Origin: Clostridia bacterium
GTDB lineage: Bacteria > Bacillota > Clostridia > Oscillospirales > CAG-272
Reading direction: 5' to 3'
Assembly: GCA_017453365.1 (NCBI GenBank)
Contig: JAFTKH010000034.1
Coordinates: 1 to 45,196, forward strand
Length of the DNA: 45,196 nt
Positions 43,420 through 45,196 of this stretch are shown here, piece after piece. Position 1 is the stretch's first letter; every line of letters starts with the position of its first letter. The notes beneath the pieces are model-generated. The model saw only the letters and a program-made list of their open reading frames with translations, was not told where the DNA came from and did no database searches. Made by a program: the position numbers and the translations under genes.

Positions 43420-44682
43420 TTATATCCTCCCTGTCACTTTTAGCTTTTCATTTACGTAGACCGCTCTGCCGTCGGCAACGGTGAGCAGGCATCGACCGAA
43501 CACCGAGACTCCCTCATAGGGCGTGCTCCGTCCCATAGAAAGGAATGCGTCCGGGTCTATCTTATATTCTTCACCGAGGTCGAAGACGGTAAAGCCCGCA
43601 TCGGACTGTATTTTAAATCTTTTCCTCGGCTTATCCGTAAGGAGCGGTATCAGCTTATCAAGAGTGATAATCCCTTCTTTAACGAGCTTCGTGTAAAGCA
43701 CGGGAAAGGCGGTTTCAAGCCCAACGACTCCCATAAGGCTTCCCTCCAGCCCGCGCGATTTTTCCTCCGCGCTGTGCGGCGCGTGGTCCGTTGCTATCAT
43801 ATCCACCGTTCCGTCGAGAATGCCCGCTATGAGCGCATCTCTGTCCTCGGCTCCGCGGAGCGGCGGGTTCATCTTAAACCTTCCGTCCTCTATAAGGTCT
43901 GCATCGGTAAGGGTCAGGTAATGCGGCGCCGTCTCGCAGGTTACGTCAACGCCGCGCGCCTTTGCACGGCGAATGAGCTCAACGCTCTCCTTTGTCGACA
44001 CGTGGCAGACGTGGTAGCTGACGCCGGTCTGCTCGGCTAGGGCGATGTCACGCTCTATCTGCCGCCATTCGCTCTCCGAGCATATCCCTCGGTGACCGTG
44101 CGCCCTCGCATACTCACCGTCGTGGATATAGCCTCCGCGAAGGAGCGAGTTATCCTCACAGTGCGCGACTATCATTTTACCGAGAGCCTTCGCACGGAGC
44201 ATAGCAGCTCTCATTATATCGTCGGATTGGACTCCGCGTCCGTCATCGGAAAAGGCTATTACCCGCTCGGCGAGCCTCTCCATATCCGCAAGCTCGAGTC
44301 CGAGCTCGCCCTTCGTTATCGTACCGTAGGGGTGTACGGCGATACACGCGCCGCGCTCTATAGCCGAGAGCTGTACCTCGAGATTTTCCATGCTGTCGGG
44401 CGTCGGACGCAGATTCGGCATCGAACACACCGCGGTGTAGCCGCCCGCGGCCGCCGCACGAGTGCCGCTCTCCATAGTCTCTTTATAAGAAAAGCCCGGC
44501 TCTCTTAAATGAACGTGAACGTCCGAGAAGCCGGGGAAAACAGCTATATTATCAAAAACGGGACAGTCGAGTGTAGATACGTCACCCACAAATACGGAAA
44601 GTTCGGTACCCGAAAGAAGCATATCAGCACGCGATATTCTGCCGTCAGTATAATAAAGAGCGTTTTTAAAAAGTGCCTTCAT
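43420..44682 (-). CDS. pyrC: Dihydroorotase
   Basis: Zinc enzyme that closes carbamoyl-aspartate to dihydroorotate. 420 aa, the class I type of Gram-positive bacteria. Metal ligands: DVHVHLREPG (Asp54, His56, His58), AHCED near 169-173, the HVCHVST motif near 199-205, and ATDHAPHS near 296-303, whose Asp is the catalytic base. It is the first gene of the pyr operon, with AAAGGA 8 nt before its ATG. Confidence 0.95.
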   Translation of the reverse strand: MKALFKNALYYTDGRISRADMLLSGTELSVFVGDVSTLDCPVFDNIAVFPGFSDVHVHLREPGFSYKETMESGTRAAAAGGYTAVCSMPNLRPTPDSMENLEVQLSAIERGACIAVHPYGTITKGELGLELADMERLAERVIAFSDDGRGVQSDDIMRAAMLRAKALGKMIVAHCEDNSLLRGGYIHDGEYARAHGHRGICSESEWRQIERDIALAEQTGVSYHVCHVSTKESVELIRRAKARGVDVTCETAPHYLTLTDADLIEDGRFKMNPPLRGAEDRDALIAGILDGTVDMIATDHAPHSAEEKSRGLEGSLMGVVGLETAFPVLYTKLVKEGIITLDKLIPLLTDKPRKRFKIQSDAGFTVFDLGEEYKIDPDAFLSMGRSTPYEGVSVFGRCLLTVADGRAVYVNEKLKVTGRI

Positions 44683-44715
44683 ACCAAAAATCCTTTCCTA
44701 TTTACATTTCTATTT

Positions 44716-44745
44716 ATTATAACACGTAATGCTCCCTGTTGTCAA
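44716..44745 (-). promoter_or_regulatory. Promoter of the pyr operon
   Basis: TTGACA (44745-44740), 18-nt spacer, TATAAT (44721-44716) on the minus strand. Transcription would start about 25 nt before the pyrC ATG, too short for PyrR-type attenuation. Control must act at initiation, by start-site choice, or not at all. Confidence 0.88.
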
Positions 44746-44859
44746 TAGAGGAGAAAAAACTTTTAGGAGCTCGGGCTTACAAAATTTGTTTCGGTTTTTC
44801 GCTTGCTTTTTGTCGAAATGACGAAATCGAAAAAAATTGGATTTTTTTTGAAAAACCCG

Positions 44860-44888
44860 TATACAACCGAAAAAAAATGTGTTAAAAT
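44860..44888 (+). promoter_or_regulatory. Probable purC promoter
   Basis: TATACA (44860-44865), 17-nt spacer, TAAAAT (44883-44888). The -35 is weak. Upstream are several CGAAAT/TCGAAA words that loosely recall PurR boxes, but I cannot confirm a site. Confidence 0.45.
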
Positions 44889-44948
44889 ATAGGCGAAAGT
44901 GGGAAATACCCGTCTTTTATTTTGATTTTTTTACAGGTGGGGGACGAT

Positions 44949-45196
44949 ATGAAGAAGATTTACGAAGGCAAAACCAAGGACGTTTACGAGCTTGAAAACG
45001 GCAACGTGTGCTTAAAGTTTAAGGACGACTGTACCGGAAAGGACGGAAAGTTCGACCCCGGCGAGAACAGTGTCGGACTTACCATCGAGGGCATCGGCAG
45101 GGCCAACCTTGAAACCTCGATTTATTATTTCGAGCTTCTTAAGAAGGCAGGCATCAAGACGCACTACGTGTCAGCAGACCTCGACAACACTACAAT
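44949..45196 (+). CDS. purC: Phosphoribosylaminoimidazole-succinocarboxamide synthase (partial)
   Basis: Purine pathway enzyme joining aspartate to CAIR. Only the first 82 codons are in the window; it runs off the right edge. [15 protein letters not shown] is the SAICAR synthase start, with KGK/EGKTK-type ATP-binding loop. The following [21 protein letters not shown] matches clostridial forms, where the loop differs from E. coli. AGGTGGGGGA stands before the ATG. It is divergent from the pyr operon. Confidence 0.92.
   Translation, partial: MKKIYEGKTKDVYELENGNVCLKFKDDCTGKDGKFDPGENSVGLTIEGIGRANLETSIYYFELLKKAGIKTHYVSADLDNTT

Noticed and set aside
44750..44948. Purine riboswitch before purC
   Set aside because: The leader from the likely promoter is about 55 nt and lacks the three-way junction consensus; only a short GGG/CCC hairpin is present.
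1..45196. Mobile elements and CRISPR arrays
   Set aside because: No transposase or integrase frames, no spaced direct repeats of CRISPR type and no tRNA-linked attachment sites were found on reading the whole window.

Overview
The window looks like a chromosomal segment of a mid-GC (about 50-55%), low-oxygen Firmicute of the class Clostridia, probably an uncultured gut or rumen lineage. The evidence is the PyrK/class 1B PyrD pair, a long-form HPF, clostridial-type RpoB/RpoC, strong SigA promoters and AGGAGG ribosome sites. Most genes read leftwards. I see no rRNA, tRNA, CRISPR array, insertion sequence or prophage.

Layout, left to right. (1) 1-5760, minus: the first 1920 residues of a very large secreted YD/RHS-repeat protein that runs off the left edge. 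(2) 6186-13762, minus: rpoB and rpoC with their own promoter and leader, without the usual rplJ-rplL genes upstream. (3) 14337-24958, minus: one probable transcription unit. It starts from a near-perfect promoter at 25027-25055 and encodes a priming sugar-phosphate transferase fused to a GT4 glycosyltransferase, an O-antigen-ligase-type membrane protein, prfC, trmB, two adjacent RadC paralogues (one with a degraded metal site), a DUF554 membrane protein, a DUF3737 beta-helix protein and a PatB/MalY-type PLP enzyme. (4) 25793-26890, plus: an RNase III with a long basic linker and an apparent second dsRNA-binding domain. (5) 26891-27571: a gene-free, highly folded stretch that may encode a structured RNA, followed by hpf on the minus strand and a possible small RNA on the plus strand. 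(6) 28503-34023, minus: an AraC regulator, a DapA/NanA-type aldolase, a cytoplasmic ceramidase-like hydrolase, an ATC-hydrolase-like protein and an MFS transporter. This looks like a catabolic operon of unknown substrate. (7) 34258-35877, plus: a CvpA-type membrane protein with an unusually large tail. (8) 36133-44682, minus: a pyrimidine operon, pyrC-carB-pyrK-pyrD-pyrF-pyrE-pyrB. It has a very short leader and lacks carA and pyrR, and its PyrB carries a C-terminal zinc-knuckle segment resembling the one in PyrI. (9) 44949-end, plus: the start of purC.

How the parts work together: section 8 takes bicarbonate/ammonia (or glutamine through an unlinked CarA) to UMP. The electrons from dihydroorotate pass through PyrD and PyrK to NAD. 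The divergent purC belongs to purine synthesis, so a 265-bp spacer carries both nucleotide promoters. Section 3 couples cell-surface polysaccharide assembly to translation and tRNA genes by co-transcription. The most unusual items are the gene fusion with a preserved internal ribosome site, the two-dsRBD RNase III, the zinc-tailed PyrB, the paired RadC proteins and the folded spacer beside hpf. Family assignments rest on motif recognition by eye; no database search was run.
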